From Bacillota bacterium (GTDB lineage: Bacteria; Bacillota; Clostridia; Peptostreptococcales; Anaerovoracaceae): 6,154 nt of DNA. Shown piece after piece: positions 5,107 through 6,154 of this stretch. Position numbers and translations under genes: made by a program. How positions within the stretch are numbered: the first letter of the stretch is position 1; every line of letters begins with the position of its first letter. The stretch is taken from contig JAQSXD010000233.1 in the NCBI GenBank assembly GCA_029266295.1, positions 1 to 6,154 of the forward strand, written 5' to 3'. The notes beneath the pieces were generated by a model that did no database searches, was not told the origin of the DNA, and saw only the letters and a list, made by a program, of their open reading frames with translations.

Positions 5107-6154
5107 TCAGGAACCATATTTTTTCAGCGTATCTCCAGCAATAATGATCCGTTGTATTTCACTTGTTCCTCCGGAGGAAATGGAAGTGATGGCATCTCTC
5201 AAGAATCTACCGGTGGGGTATTCGTTGATTACTCCGTATGCTCCCATGAGTTCAATGGTACGCTTTGCTGCTCTTGAAGCTGCTTCCGTTCCAAAGTGCT
5301 TGGCCATGCCGAATTCAGTGGTGGTAGGAACGCCTTCATCTTTCAGGCAGGCTGCCCGGTACAGAAGTAAATTAGCTGCTTCGTAATCCAACCTGTTTTC
5401 CGCGATATGAAATTGAATTGCCTGGAGCTTGGAGATAGGCTTTCCATACAGGATTCTGTCGTTTGCGAATTTCACACTCTCTTCAAGGCAGCCGCGGAGG
5501 ATTCCCACGCAGATAGCCGCCATGCTGGCTCTACCCACTTCGCCGATGACTCTCAGCGCAGCGGCATTGCCGTTTCCCACGGTCCCAATGAGGTTCTCTT
5601 CCGGAACAATGGCACCAGAGAGGATCAGTTCTCCTGTTACAGAACCTCTAAGCCCCAGCTTATGTTCTTTTCTGCCAGGAGCAAAACCTACTGTTCCCTT
5701 TTCGACGAGGATTGCTGAAAAAACGCCTCTTCCTTTGTCATCAACGCCTGTCTTGGCTGTCAAAATGGTATAATCTGCAACATGAGAATTGGTAATAAAG
5801 CATTTTCTGCCATTGAGATGCCATTTTCCATCTTTTAATACTGCTTCTGTTTTTTGACCTGCCACATCAGAGCCTCCTCCCGGTTCTGTCGTAGCAAGAC
5901 CTCCGATTTTTTCACCGCTACATAAAAGAGGAAGGTATTTTTTCTTCTGCTCTTCTGTACCATAATCAAGAATTGCAGAAATTCCCAGCTGATGTGTAAA
6001 TACAAACATCGCTACTCCTGGGGAATGACGGGCGATGGATTCCAGTGCCATGACTCTTTCCACATGGCCCAGCCCAGAGCCGCCATACTCTTCAGGGACA
6101 TAGATCCCCAAAATACCCAACTCACCAATCTTGGGAAACAGTTCTACCGGACAA
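5107..6154 (-). CDS. Acyl-CoA dehydrogenase family flavoprotein without the usual catalytic glutamate, 5' partial
   Basis: This is an FAD enzyme of the acyl-CoA dehydrogenase fold, expected to interconvert an acyl-CoA with its enoyl-CoA using electron-transfer flavoprotein. The frame stays open to the right edge (CPVELFPKIGE precedes the Met at 6120), so that Met is internal. 348 residues are visible, against about 380 in the family. Counting from Met6120: VPEEYGG (8-14), the flavin/substrate motif TTEPGGGSDVAG (77-88), FITNSHVADY (108-117), KLGLRGS (154-160), YGKPISKLQAIQFHIAE (225-241) and GTSEIQR (318-324). At the butyryl-/medium-chain catalytic Glu position (YEGTNEIQR) this protein has Gly317, and at the alternative site used by isovaleryl- and long-chain enzymes it has Gly196 (GEVGR). 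Glu194 is nearby. It is the first visible gene of the operon, 49 bases before pct. The family is certain; substrate and reaction are open. Confidence 0.92.
   Translation of the reverse strand, partial: CPVELFPKIGELGILGIYVPEEYGGSGLGHVERVMALESIARHSPGVAMFVFTHQLGISAILDYGTEEQKKKYLPLLCSGEKIGGLATTEPGGGSDVAGQKTEAVLKDGKWHLNGRKCFITNSHVADYTILTAKTGVDDKGRGVFSAILVEKGTVGFAPGRKEHKLGLRGSVTGELILSGAIVPEENLIGTVGNGNAAALRVIGEVGRASMAAICVGILRGCLEESVKFANDRILYGKPISKLQAIQFHIAENRLDYEAANLLLYRAACLKDEGVPTTTEFGMAKHFGTEAASRAAKRTIELMGAYGVINEYPTGRFLRDAITSISSGGTSEIQRIIIAGDTLKKYGS

Noticed and set aside
1..6154. CRISPR arrays, tRNA or rRNA genes, insertion sequences, riboswitches
   Set aside because: None of the expected repeats, conserved folds, transposase motifs or terminal inverted repeats was seen; almost all sequence is accounted for by five metabolic genes.

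Overview
The window looks like a chromosomal catabolic locus of a strictly anaerobic, acid-fermenting member of the Clostridia. This is inferred from strong AGGAGG-type ribosome binding sites, short intergenic gaps, moderate base composition, and a CoA-transferase that strongly resembles clostridial propionate CoA-transferase. No species can be named from the sequence alone.

Layout: two transcription units converge. From the left, a plus-strand gene cut by the window edge (1-1161) encodes the C-terminal three quarters of a biotin-dependent acyl-CoA carboxyltransferase (propionyl-CoA carboxylase beta / methylmalonyl-CoA decarboxylase alpha type). From the right, a four-gene minus-strand operon reads, in transcription order: an acyl-CoA dehydrogenase (5107-6154, N-terminus outside the window), a Pct-type CoA-transferase (3480-5057), an iron-containing alcohol dehydrogenase (2277-3446) and a crotonase-family enoyl-CoA hydratase (1481-2263). 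The gaps inside the operon are 49, 33 and 13 bases, and the last includes a stop codon that overlaps the next ribosome binding site. The operon promoter lies beyond the right edge.

The 319-base convergent gap (1162-1480) holds two near-identical hairpins with a 77-base period, each flanked by A and T runs and therefore able to terminate transcription in both directions. A third perfect hairpin lies between them and the hydratase gene.

How the genes may work together: the CoA-transferase would activate a short-chain acid using acetyl-CoA or another acyl-CoA, the dehydrogenase and hydratase would interconvert saturated, unsaturated and hydroxylated CoA esters, and the iron alcohol dehydrogenase would connect an aldehyde to an alcohol or hydroxy acid. 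With the carboxyltransferase next door, one reading is a 3-hydroxypropionate/acrylyl-CoA/propionyl-CoA route. Another is fermentation of an omega-hydroxy acid such as 4-hydroxybutyrate or 5-hydroxyvalerate. The most unusual observation is that the acyl-CoA dehydrogenase lacks a glutamate at both positions where the family normally places its catalytic base.
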